Positions 8,259 to 16,658 of a stretch of 64,000 bases of DNA are shown in pieces; positions within the stretch are counted from its first letter, which is position 1, and each line of letters starts with the position of its first letter. Source of the stretch: Kibdelosporangium aridum (lineage in GTDB: Bacteria > Actinomycetota > Actinomycetes > Mycobacteriales > Pseudonocardiaceae); the NCBI RefSeq assembly GCF_900176515.1, contig NZ_FWXV01000009.1, positions 372,001 to 436,000 on the forward strand, read 5' to 3'. The notes below the pieces were generated by a model. That model had not been told where the DNA came from. It made no database searches and saw nothing but the letters and a program-made list of their open reading frames with translations. The position numbers and the translations under genes are program-made.

Positions 8259-9478
8259 TTGCCGCTCCAGTGTGGGTTCTCCCAGATCACGGTGCCGCCC
8301 ATGCCGATACCGATGCACATGGTGGTGATGCCGTAGCGCACCTCGGGGTGCTCGGCGAACTGGCGCGACAACTGCGTCATCAGCCGCACACCCGACGAGG
8401 CGAGCGGGTGGCCGGTGGCGATCGCGCCGCCCCACTTGTTCACGCGTGGGTCGTCATCGGCGATGCCGAAGTGGTCGAGGAACGCCAGGACCTGCACGGC
8501 GAACGCCTCGTTGATCTCGAAAAGGCCGATGTCCTCGATGGTCAGACCGGCCCGCTTGAGCGCCTTCTCGGTCGCAGGGACCGGACCGACGCCCATCACC
8601 TCGGGCTCGACGCCCGCGAAGGCGTAACCCACGAGCCGCATCCCGATCGGCAGACCGAGCTCACGCGCGGTCTCCTCGTCAGCCAGCAGCGCACCGGTCG
8701 CACCGTCGTTCAGACCGGCGGCGTTGCCCGCGGTGACCCGGCCGTGCGGGCGGAACGGGGTCTTGAGTTCTGCCAGGGCTTCGACCGTGGTGCCAGGCCT
8801 CGGTGGCTCGTCTTCGGTCGCCAAGCCCCAGCCGAGTTCGGCGGACCGGGTCGCGACGGGCACGAACTCGGGACCGATCTTGCCGGTCTTCACGGCCTCG
8901 GCGTACTTCTCCTGCGAGGTGGCGGCGAACTTGTCCGCGCGCTCCTTGGTCAGGTGCGGGAACCGGTCGTGCAGGTTCTCCGCGGTCTGGCCCATCACGA
9001 GCGCGGAGGGGTCGACGAGCTTGTCGGCCAGGAACCGCGGGTTCGGGTCGACGCCTTCACCCATCGGGTGACGGCCCATGTGCTCGACACCGCCCGCGAT
9101 GGCGATGTCGTACGCGCCGAAGGCGATACCGCTCGCGGTGGTGGTGACGGCGGTCATGGCGCCCGCGCACATCCGGTCGATCGCGAAGCCCGGGACCGAC
9201 TTCGGCAGCCCGGCCAGCAACGCGGCGGTCCGGCCGATGGTCAGGCCCTGGTCGCCGATCTGGGTGGTCGCGGCGATCGCGACCTCGTCGACGCGCTCCG
9301 GCGGCAGCTGGGGATGCCTGCGCAGCAGTTCGCGGATGACCTTGACGACCAGGTCGTCCGCGCGGGTCTCGGCGTAGATGCCCTTCTTGCCTGCCTTGCC
9401 GAACGGCGTGCGGACGCCGTCGACGAAGACGACGTTGCGAAGGGCTCGCGCAGCACTGGTGGGTGCTGGTGCGGCCAC
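8255..9478 (-). CDS. fadA: Acetyl-CoA C-acyltransferase (3-ketoacyl-CoA thiolase)
   Basis: A 407-residue thiolase that splits 3-ketoacyl-CoA with CoA in the last step of beta-oxidation. The nucleophile Cys104 lies in DRMCAGAMTA; the other catalytic segments NEAFAVQVLAF, GGAIATGHPLASSG and TTMCIGIGMGG are intact. GTG 9478 has AGGGAGGA upstream. It is the first gene of the fadA-fadB operon; twin operators at 9504 and 9548 lie immediately upstream. Confidence 0.96.
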   Translation of the reverse strand: MAAPAPTSAARALRNVVFVDGVRTPFGKAGKKGIYAETRADDLVVKVIRELLRRHPQLPPERVDEVAIAATTQIGDQGLTIGRTAALLAGLPKSVPGFAIDRMCAGAMTAVTTTASGIAFGAYDIAIAGGVEHMGRHPMGEGVDPNPRFLADKLVDPSALVMGQTAENLHDRFPHLTKERADKFAATSQEKYAEAVKTGKIGPEFVPVATRSAELGWGLATEDEPPRPGTTVEALAELKTPFRPHGRVTAGNAAGLNDGATGALLADEETARELGLPIGMRLVGYAFAGVEPEVMGVGPVPATEKALKRAGLTIEDIGLFEINEAFAVQVLAFLDHFGIADDDPRVNKWGGAIATGHPLASSGVRLMTQLSRQFAEHPEVRYGITTMCIGIGMGGTVIWENPHWSGK

Positions 9479-9503
9479 GGCAAGTCCTCCCTCGTGTCTC
9501 TGG

Positions 9504-9519
9504 GTTACCCGCCGGTAGG
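9504..9519. promoter_or_regulatory. Operator-like inverted repeat, fadAB promoter (proximal)
   Basis: GTTACCCGCCGGTAGG, 26 bp upstream of the fadA start, identical to the distal site at 9548 in 14 of 16 bases. A TetR-type fatty-acid regulator is the likely binder; its gene is not nearby. Confidence 0.6.
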
Positions 9520-9547
9520 GGCAGCCGTGCCGTCAACTCTAGCCCTT

Positions 9548-9563
9548 GTTACCCGCCGGTAAC
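9548..9563. promoter_or_regulatory. Operator-like perfect inverted repeat, fadAB promoter (distal)
   Basis: GTTACCCGCCGGTAAC: arms GTTACC and GGTAAC around CGCC. Its start is 44 bp (about four helical turns) from the start of the proximal copy, so two dimers could bind the same face of the DNA. Confidence 0.65.
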
Positions 9564-9854
9564 TACAGTGGTCCCCCTGTCGTGTGTGTCACGCCTGCTG
9601 TCAAGTCCCAATGGGCGAATCGCGCCGACTTGTCCACAGAAGGCCGTTGTCCACAGCGGCTCGCGCACACGTCTTACCGAACCGCATCCCCGCCAAATAG
9701 CCTGGAATCAGGGGTCCCCCTTGAGGGTAGGGAGTGATTTCGGGAGGGCTGGGAGCGATTCCAGGGTGTGCCTGGGCGGTCCTGTGGTTGCCTTGGTGAG
9801 GTCTGGCGCTGATGGCAGGGCAGGCCAGAGAGATCGGCTCGGTGGCGCCTGTGA
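9564..9854. other. Intergenic region with two DnaA-box-like sequences
   Basis: Non-coding stretch between the fadAB promoter and the RNase D stop. TTGTCCACAG occurs twice in the same orientation (9630-9639 and 9647-9656), 17 bp apart. TTGTCCACA matches the DnaA-box form favoured in high-GC actinomycetes. I see no gene and no other structure in the rest. Confidence 0.4.
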
Positions 9855-11099
9855 TTACTCCGCGGGCGGTGTGGCGTGCAGCGCTTTGCTCAGCAGTTCC
9901 GCCACCAGGCCGACCTGCCATTCGCGGGCGCCGCCCGCGCGCAGGGCCGCCGCTGTCCCGTCAACGTCGATCGAGGCCGGGGGTGTCCAGCAGATTCGGC
10001 GGATCAGGTCGGGCTGGACCATGTTCTCCACCGGCAGCCGCAGGGACTCGGCCAGTGCCGAGAGGCTTGCCCGGGCCGCGGAGAGCCTGGCCGCCGCCGC
10101 TGGGTCCTTGTCCGCCCACCTGTTCGGCGGGGGAGGGCCGTCCTGCTGTGGGGATGGGTCTGGCAGTTCGTTACGGGGCAGCTGTGCCGCTGTCTTCAGC
10201 GCACGCGCCCACGTGCCTGCCAGGCGTCGTTGGGAACGGCCGCGGAAAACGGGGAGCTTGATCAGTGCGGTTTCGTCGATGGGCGCCGCTACCGCCGCGT
10301 CCACGATCGCGCTGTCGGGCAGCACGCGACCAGGGGCCACATCTCGTTCCCGGGCGATGGAGTCCCGCACTTCCCACAAAGCACGTACGAAGGCCAATGC
10401 ACGGGCCCCACGAGCCCGATGAATGCCTGAAGTACGCCGCCACGGCTCCTTGCGTGGCTCAGGCGTCGGAGCGTCCCTGAGAGCCGCGAATTCCTGCAGC
10501 GCCCAGTCGAGTTTTCCCTGGGAGGCCAGCTCGGCTTCCAGTGCGTCGCGCAGCTCCACGAGCAGTTCGACGTCCAGCGCCGCGTAGTTCAGCCACTCGC
10601 GCGGCAGGGGACGGCGCGACCAGTCCGCGGCGCCGTGGCCCTTTTCCAGCCGGTACCCCAGGACGCGCTCGACCAAGGTGCCGAGGGCGACACGGTCGAA
10701 GCCCGCAAGGCGTCCGGCCAGTTCGGTGTCGAACAGCTTGCTCGGCCGCAGGCCGAGCTCGGCAAGGCATGGCAAATCCTGGGATGCCGCGTGCAGCACC
10801 CACTCCGTGCCGTCCAGCGCCTCGATCAGCGGGTCGACTTCGTCGTTCAACGCGACCGGGTCGACCAGCACTGTTCCCGCGCCCTCGCGGCGCAGCTGAA
10901 CGAGGTACGCCCGTTGTGAGTACCGGTATCCGGATGCGCGCTCGGTATCGACCGCGACCGGCCCATGACCCGCCGCCAGAGCTGCGGCCGCGCGCCGCAG
11001 CTCTGCCGGCTGAGTCACCACTGGTGGCGTGCCACCCGCTGGTTCGACCAGAGGAATTGGTTCCGGCTGGTCGCTTGTGGGAGATCCGGGTGTGCTCAC
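9855..11099 (-). CDS. rnd: Ribonuclease D (DEDD 3'-5' exonuclease with HRDC domain)
   Basis: A 414-residue RNase D-like exonuclease for RNA 3'-end trimming. GTG 11099 gives the usual start just before the Pro-rich leader; an earlier GTG at 11138 has no ribosome site either. DEDD residues are visible in GPVAVDTERASGYRY, WVLHAASQDLPCL and WLNYAALDVELLVEL (Tyr of the DEDDy type). An HRDC-like helical domain follows near residues 210-290. Actinobacterial RNase D genes are often found near hemE and DUF3000, as here. Confidence 0.92.
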   Translation of the reverse strand: MSTPGSPTSDQPEPIPLVEPAGGTPPVVTQPAELRRAAAALAAGHGPVAVDTERASGYRYSQRAYLVQLRREGAGTVLVDPVALNDEVDPLIEALDGTEWVLHAASQDLPCLAELGLRPSKLFDTELAGRLAGFDRVALGTLVERVLGYRLEKGHGAADWSRRPLPREWLNYAALDVELLVELRDALEAELASQGKLDWALQEFAALRDAPTPEPRKEPWRRTSGIHRARGARALAFVRALWEVRDSIARERDVAPGRVLPDSAIVDAAVAAPIDETALIKLPVFRGRSQRRLAGTWARALKTAAQLPRNELPDPSPQQDGPPPPNRWADKDPAAAARLSAARASLSALAESLRLPVENMVQPDLIRRICWTPPASIDVDGTAAALRAGGAREWQVGLVAELLSKALHATPPAE

Positions 11100-11158
11100 G
11101 GCGGGAAACCCTACGTCAGGGTCACCCGCCGATCGCACGTTTTCGGGCGAACAGCGTT

Positions 11159-11875
11159 TCAGCGGATCACGCCGGCACGCATGGCCAGCGCGACCATCTG
11201 AGCCCGGTCACCGGTCCCGAGCTTCCTGCCGATGCGCGACAGGTGGCTCTTAACAGTGAGTGCGGACAGGTTGAGCGCCTCGCCGATCTCCTTGTTGCTC
11301 TGGCCATCGGCGACCAATTGCAGCACTTCAACCTCACGGGCGGACAGCTCACGGGGTGTGTTGTCGGTCCCTGGAACCCGGGTTCCCGTCGCGAGTACGG
11401 GAGCGACACTCGGGTCGGCGTACACGCCACCCTCGAGCACTCGCCGCACTCCGTCGGTCACCACCACCGGCGATGCGGACTTCAGCAGGTAGGCCTGGGC
11501 CCCTGCCTGGAAGGCCGAACGCACGGCATACGGGTCGTCGGACGACGCCAGCACCACGATCCTGGGCCACCCATGGCTACGGAGTTCCGTAACCAACTCG
11601 ATGCCGGAGCCGTCGGGCAGCCCGAGGTCGAGGATCGCCAGGTCGCATGGCCCTGTGGCCAACGCCCGTGCCCTCGCCTCGGCCACCGAAGCGGCCTCGT
11701 GCACCGTGCCCGCGCCCATCTGGGTCAACCGGGCAGCTATCGCCTCCCTCAACAACGGATGGTCATCGACCACCAACACCGAGAACAACTCTTCCCGCGG
11801 GTGCGGGACCATGTTCGCCGGCAACGCGCCGGCTGGCGTGGTTCGAACGGCCTGACCTAAGCCGACGGCAGCCAC
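11159..11875 (-). CDS. NarL/LuxR-family response regulator
   Basis: A 238-residue two-component response regulator. GTG 11875 has GGAGGTAGTGAC upstream, fixing the start about 20 residues before the receiver domain. The receiver shows VLVVDDHP, the phospho-acceptor Asp83 in LAILDLGLPDGSG and the lysine in YLLKSAS. The C-terminal HTH (about 175-232) reads LSAREVEVLQLVADGQSNKEIGEAL and SALTVKSHLSRI. No cognate kinase is adjacent, so it is an orphan regulator. It is upstream of RNase D on the same strand. Confidence 0.94.
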   Translation of the reverse strand: MAAVGLGQAVRTTPAGALPANMVPHPREELFSVLVVDDHPLLREAIAARLTQMGAGTVHEAASVAEARARALATGPCDLAILDLGLPDGSGIELVTELRSHGWPRIVVLASSDDPYAVRSAFQAGAQAYLLKSASPVVVTDGVRRVLEGGVYADPSVAPVLATGTRVPGTDNTPRELSAREVEVLQLVADGQSNKEIGEALNLSALTVKSHLSRIGRKLGTGDRAQMVALAMRAGVIR

Positions 11876-12131
11876 GTCACTACCTCCCTGGAGTCGGTCG
11901 TGCCCCCCGACCGGCACCGGGACTTTCCGCCAATCAGCCGCGCCGCTGATGGACCGAAAGTGGTGTCGACGAGGGCAGCCTAGCCGCCCAAGCGGGTCAA
12001 CGGGACGATCAATCGGGTATGTATCCGATCGGGTTGTCACTTTCTGGAGGAGTTGTCACACGATCAGGTGACTCCGGTATTGGTGACGTAACGGATGCAC
12101 GCCCCAACGCGATGGAACGAGGTCATGGGTA

Positions 12132-13274
12132 ATGAAGTCCGCAGGATTTGACCGTGCGGTCGCTCTTCTGGAAGCGACCCAATTGGCCGACGGTCACAAC
12201 GATCTGCCGTGGGCTCTGCGCGCGATCGCCGGCCCGGATCCGGCTGCCGCGGTCGCCGCGACCGACCTGACAATCCCGCAACCGGGGTTGCATACCGACA
12301 TCCCCCGTCTGCGCGCGGGCGGAGTCGGGTTGCAGCTCTGGTCGGTCTACGTTCCGTGTCAGTTCGAGGGCCATTCCGCCGTCACCGCCGTGCTCGAGCA
12401 GATCGAGGTCGTGTACCGGCTCGCGGAACGCTACCCGGACGATCTGGCGATCGCCACGACCGCCGACGAAGCCGAAGAGGCGTTCCGAGCAGGCAAGATC
12501 GCCTCGATGCTCGGCGCGGAGGGTGGCCACTGCATCGCCGAGTCGCTCGGCGTGCTGCGGGCGCTGCGGCGCCTGGGGGTCCGCTACATGACCCTCACCC
12601 ACAACCTGAACACCACGTGGGCGGACTCCGCGACGGACGAGCCGGCGCATGACGGGCTGACCGATTTCGGCCGCGAGGTGGTCAGGGAGATGAACCGGAT
12701 CGGCATGATGGTCGACCTCTCCCACGTCGCCCCGGCGACCATGCGGGACGCCATTGAAACGTCACAAGCCCCGGTCATCTTTTCCCACTCGTCGTGCCGG
12801 GCGGTCAACGATCATCCGCGCAACGTTCCGGACGATGTCCTCGAGTCACTCGCCGCGAAGGACGGTGTGTGCATGATCACGTTCGTCCCCCGATTTGTAT
12901 CGCCTGCATTGTCCGAGTGGGATGAAGCGCTTCAGCAGGCGATGACGGCGCAAGGTCTCGATCACCGGGACGTGGATGTCCGGGAGAAGTTCGCCGAATC
13001 GTGGGATGGGCCGAAGTCGCCGGACGCGACTCTTGACGAAGTCGTGGCGCACATCGAGCACGCCCGTGAGGTCGCCGGCATCGACCACATCGGCCTCGGC
13101 GGCGACTACGACGGCGTGGGCTCGTTGCCCATCGGCCTTGAGGACGTCTCGAAGTACCCGGTCCTGCTCGGTGCGCTGCTCGATCGCGGCTGGAGCGAAC
13201 AGGACTGCGCCAAGCTCGCCGGGCGCAACACCTTGCGGGTGATCCGGGCGACCGAGGACGCGGCTGAGAACTAG
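12132..13274 (+). CDS. Membrane dipeptidase (peptidase family M19)
   Basis: A 380-residue zinc dipeptidase of the M19 (renal dipeptidase) family, cleaving dipeptides including some D-amino acid forms. Metal-site segments are present: ADGHNDLPWALR near the N-terminus, AEGGHCIAE, DLSHVAPATM and FSHSSCRAVNDHPRN. No signal peptide is visible, so it is probably cytoplasmic. ATG 12132 has a weak ACGAGG upstream. The stop codon shares the bases CTAG with the stop of the convergent DUF3000 gene. Confidence 0.93.
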   Translation: MKSAGFDRAVALLEATQLADGHNDLPWALRAIAGPDPAAAVAATDLTIPQPGLHTDIPRLRAGGVGLQLWSVYVPCQFEGHSAVTAVLEQIEVVYRLAERYPDDLAIATTADEAEEAFRAGKIASMLGAEGGHCIAESLGVLRALRRLGVRYMTLTHNLNTTWADSATDEPAHDGLTDFGREVVREMNRIGMMVDLSHVAPATMRDAIETSQAPVIFSHSSCRAVNDHPRNVPDDVLESLAAKDGVCMITFVPRFVSPALSEWDEALQQAMTAQGLDHRDVDVREKFAESWDGPKSPDATLDEVVAHIEHAREVAGIDHIGLGGDYDGVGSLPIGLEDVSKYPVLLGALLDRGWSEQDCAKLAGRNTLRVIRATEDAAEN

Positions 13275-13828
13275 GGCTTGAAGAGGGTCACCCCGACCGG
13301 CGGCAGCCCCACCACACTGGCCAACAGATCGCAGAAGGCCTCGCCGTGTGGCTGGAGCTCCGCCGTGCGGGGCGTCCATGAGGCGCGCAGTTCCAGGTCG
13401 TCGGTCCTGGCCGGGCCGGCGATGTCACCGAAGCGGGCGGACGAGGTCTCCGTGACGGTCCCGCCCAGCGCGGCGAACTTGGCGCCGGACGCCTCGAGCG
13501 CGTCGGTCAGCCATGACCAGCCCACGGCGGGCAACAGCGGGTCGGAGGCCAGTTCGGCGTCCAGTTCGGCACGCACGTAGGTGACCACTCGCAGCACGCC
13601 GTCCCACGCTTCCTGGCCCTGGGGGTCGTGCAGCAGCACGAGCCGTCCGGTGGCCAGTACCTCGGCCGGTCCGTTCACCTCGGCTGTGATCGCGAAGGCC
13701 CATGGCGCCAGCCGCTGCGGCGGCCGGACCTCCTCCAACTGGACCTCGGGTCGCGGCCGGACCGACCGCAGCGCCGCGACGGCCTGGCGAAAGACCTCGG
13801 GAGCTTCGGGAGCCTTGGACGCAGTCAC
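13271..13828 (-). CDS. DUF3000 domain protein
   Basis: A 185-residue protein of the actinobacterial DUF3000 family, function unknown. GTG 13828 is chosen because family members begin close to the APEVFRQAVAALRSVRPRPEV segment; the frame remains open upstream. It is divergent from hemE and convergent with the dipeptidase. The RNase D / DUF3000 / hemE neighbourhood is common in actinobacteria. Confidence 0.87.
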   Translation of the reverse strand: MTASKAPEAPEVFRQAVAALRSVRPRPEVQLEEVRPPQRLAPWAFAITAEVNGPAEVLATGRLVLLHDPQGQEAWDGVLRVVTYVRAELDAELASDPLLPAVGWSWLTDALEASGAKFAALGGTVTETSSARFGDIAGPARTDDLELRASWTPRTAELQPHGEAFCDLLASVVGLPPVGVTLFKP

Positions 13829-14017
13829 GACAGGTAACTGTAGGACCACCCGAGTCGGTGAGCCTGGATGGCGCGCCGAGCAACACCGCATACGTTGGGT
13901 CGATGAAGTTGATCAGTGTTCGTGACCTTGTCCGGACGTGCGACCCCGAACGGTGAACCGGCGTCCTCGCGGTCAGAACCGAAATGACCCGTTCGGCGGT
14001 GTGGAACGATAGGTGAG

Positions 14018-15094
14018 GTGACCACAGCCTCGTCTGCACAGTCGGTCCGTCGCGACCTAGCCAACGCTCCTCTGCTCGCCGCCGCTCGCGGTCAGGACCC
14101 GGCCCGGACGCCGGTGTGGTTCATGCGGCAAGCGGGCCGCTCGTTGCCGGAGTACCGCAAGCTCCGCGAGGGCACGCCGATGCTGCAGGCGTGCTTCACG
14201 CCGGACATGGTCGTCGAGGTCACCATGCAGCCGATCCGCAGGCACGGCGTGGACGCGGCGATCTTCTTCAGCGACATCGTGGTGCCGCTCAAGGCCGCCG
14301 GGATCGACTTGGACATCGTGCCGGGCACCGGGCCGGTGGTGGCCTCGCCGGTGCGCGACGAGCAGGCCGTGACCGCGTTGCCGGAGCTGGACCCGGCGAA
14401 CCTCGACCCGATCGCCGAGGCGGTCGGTGTGCTGGTCGGGGAACTGGGTGACGTGCCGCTGATCGGCTTCGCCGGTGCGCCGTTCACGCTCGCCTCCTAC
14501 TTGATCGAAGGGGGTCCGAGCAGGCACCACGAGCGCACCAAGGCGTTGATGAAGGCCGAGCCGGACGTGTGGCACGCGCTGCTCGGCCGGATCGCCGACT
14601 ACACGCTGGAGTTCCTCAAGGCCCAGTTGCACGCGGGCGTCGACGCGATCCAGCTGTTCGACTCCTGGGCGGGCGCACTGTCCGAAAGGGACTACCGGGA
14701 GTTCGTGCTGCCGCACTCCCAGCGGGTGCTGGCCGGGCTGGCGTTCGCCGGTGTGCCCCGGATCCACTTCGGTGTCGGCACGGCCGAACTGCTGCCCGCG
14801 ATGCGCGAGGCCGGTGCGGACGTGGTCGGCGTGGACTGGCGGCTGCCGCTTGACGAGGCCGTGCGCAGGCTTCAGGCCGCCGCGCCGGACGCGCCAAAAC
14901 CCGTCGTGCAGGGAAACCTCGACCCTGCCGTGCTTTTCGCGGGATGGGACGTCGTCGAGCGCGAGGTCCGGCGGATCGTCGCGGAGGGCAAGGCCGCGGC
15001 CGGGCACATCTTCAACCTCGGGCACGGCGTCATGCCGGACACCGACCCGACCATGCTGACCAGGGTCGTCGAGCTGGTCCACAGCATCCGCTGA
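14018..15094 (+). CDS. hemE: Uroporphyrinogen III decarboxylase
   Basis: A 358-residue enzyme that removes four acetate carboxyls from uroporphyrinogen III to give coproporphyrinogen III. The signature RTPVWFMRQAGRSLPEYR is at residues 29-46, and the second family segment GFAGAPFTLASYLIEGG is present. GTG 14018 has AGGTGAG upstream. The stop overlaps the start of cgoX as TGATG, so the two are coupled. Confidence 0.97.
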   Translation: MTTASSAQSVRRDLANAPLLAAARGQDPARTPVWFMRQAGRSLPEYRKLREGTPMLQACFTPDMVVEVTMQPIRRHGVDAAIFFSDIVVPLKAAGIDLDIVPGTGPVVASPVRDEQAVTALPELDPANLDPIAEAVGVLVGELGDVPLIGFAGAPFTLASYLIEGGPSRHHERTKALMKAEPDVWHALLGRIADYTLEFLKAQLHAGVDAIQLFDSWAGALSERDYREFVLPHSQRVLAGLAFAGVPRIHFGVGTAELLPAMREAGADVVGVDWRLPLDEAVRRLQAAAPDAPKPVVQGNLDPAVLFAGWDVVEREVRRIVAEGKAAAGHIFNLGHGVMPDTDPTMLTRVVELVHSIR

Positions 15095-16533
15095 TGGCTG
15101 CGAAGGTTGTTGTCGTCGGTGGCGGCATCGCCGGGCTGGCAGCCGCCTACCGGCTGCGGACGCTGCACCCGGCCGCCGAGATCACGATCATCGAGTCCGC
15201 GAAGGAACTCGGCGGCAAGTTGCGGACCCGGGAACTCGCGGGCAGATCGGTCGACGTGGGCGCGGAAGCGTTTGTCACCCGCAACCCCGCCGCGGTCAGG
15301 CTCGTCGAAGAGCTTGGCCTGACGGAAAATCTCGTACATCCGGTGCTGTCGGCAGCGACCGTGCGTGCTGCTGGGCGCACGGTCGCCTTGCCAAAGCGGA
15401 CCTTCCTGGGGCTGCCCGTCAGCGCTGACGAGGTCAGGGACGTGCTTTCGCCTGATGGCGTGGCGAAAGTAGCGGGTGAGCGCGACCTGCCGCCGTTGCA
15501 CGTCGAGGCGGATCCTGATGCCCCGGACGTTTCGGTGGGCCAGGTGATCGGTGAACGGTTCGGCCGCGAACTGGTGGACCGCCTGGTCGAGCCGTTGCTG
15601 GGCGGTGTGTACGCGGGCCGCGCCGACATGCTCGGACTACGCGCCACGATGGCTCCCCTGGTGGGCAAAGCACAGACGTTGACTGAAGCCGTTGGCAAAG
15701 TCCTTGGCCCGCCACGACAAGGCACGCAGCCTCCGGTGTTTGGCGCGCTGCGCGGCGGTATGGCGTCGATGGTCGACGAGTTGGCCAAGCGCGCGGCGGC
15801 GAGAATTCGCCTCGGCTTGCCGGTCCGGGCACTCACGAGAACCGCGCGTGGCTGGCGGCTGGAAATCGGCAGCGCGGCGGCACCGGAGTTCCTGGACGCC
15901 GACGCGGTCATCCTCGCGGTGCCCGCACCGGCCGCTCGCAAGCTCCTGGAAGATGAAGTGCCAGCGGCATCTGCCGCGTACGGCCAGGTCGAGGTGGCCT
16001 CGATGGCGGTCGTGAGCCTGGCGTTGCCACCGGACGCGGTGTTGCCGGAGTCGACGGGCGTACTGCTGGCGGTGGGGGAGCGGCACGCGGACGGAACTCC
16101 CTTCACTGCCAAGGCTTTCACTTTCACCAGCCGGAAGTGGGGGCGTGCGGACGGCGAACCGGTTCAGTTGCGCGCGTCAGTCGGCCGGTACGGCGAAGCT
16201 GAGGCGCTGCAACGGGACGACGACCAGCTGGTCGCCGCGGTGGTGTCCGATCTGTGGGAACTCACCGGAGTCAAGATTGCGCCAGTCGAGCGAATCGTGA
16301 CCCGTTGGGGTGGTGGCCTTCCGCAGTACGGAGTAGCCCACACCGCCGCGGTCGCCTCGATCATCGACGCGGTCAATAAAATGCCTGGTCTCGCCGTTGC
16401 GGGCGCGACTTTGCGCGGTGTCGGTATCCCCGCGACGATCGACTCGGCCAACACCGCGGCATCGGCGATTGGCGCTTACCTGACGTCGCGATCGGGCGAA
16501 ATTAGTGCGCCGAGTGGCCTAGTGGGTGACTAA
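15094..16533 (+). CDS. cgoX: Coproporphyrinogen III oxidase, HemY type
   Basis: A 479-residue FAD-dependent oxidase of the HemG/HemY family. The dinucleotide-binding motif VVVVGGGIAGLAAAYRL is at the N-terminus and the C-terminal FAD segment (LAVAGATLRGVGIPATIDSANTA) is intact. In Gram-positive bacteria this family oxidises coproporphyrinogen III to coproporphyrin III, and the presence of chdC supports that role (older name hemY/hemG). ATG 15094 overlaps the hemE stop by one base. Confidence 0.95.
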   Translation: MAAKVVVVGGGIAGLAAAYRLRTLHPAAEITIIESAKELGGKLRTRELAGRSVDVGAEAFVTRNPAAVRLVEELGLTENLVHPVLSAATVRAAGRTVALPKRTFLGLPVSADEVRDVLSPDGVAKVAGERDLPPLHVEADPDAPDVSVGQVIGERFGRELVDRLVEPLLGGVYAGRADMLGLRATMAPLVGKAQTLTEAVGKVLGPPRQGTQPPVFGALRGGMASMVDELAKRAAARIRLGLPVRALTRTARGWRLEIGSAAAPEFLDADAVILAVPAPAARKLLEDEVPAASAAYGQVEVASMAVVSLALPPDAVLPESTGVLLAVGERHADGTPFTAKAFTFTSRKWGRADGEPVQLRASVGRYGEAEALQRDDDQLVAAVVSDLWELTGVKIAPVERIVTRWGGGLPQYGVAHTAAVASIIDAVNKMPGLAVAGATLRGVGIPATIDSANTAASAIGAYLTSRSGEISAPSGLVGD

Positions 16534-16658
16534 CCGCCTGTGCTACAGTGCGGCACCGTTGTGGTCGTTTATCAGGTGACTCACAAAAGAGTATCGTGCG
16601 TCGATCTCTTGCGGGTGTCGCGAATTATTTGAAAAGTATTCGACACCGGTGGAGTATC

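Noticed and set aside
6984..8336. A 450-codon open frame opposite fadB
   Set aside because: No recognisable protein features; fadB motifs are continuous on the minus strand.
9630..9656. Replication origin
   Set aside because: Only two DnaA-like boxes, no AT-rich unwinding region, and no dnaA, dnaN or gyr genes nearby.
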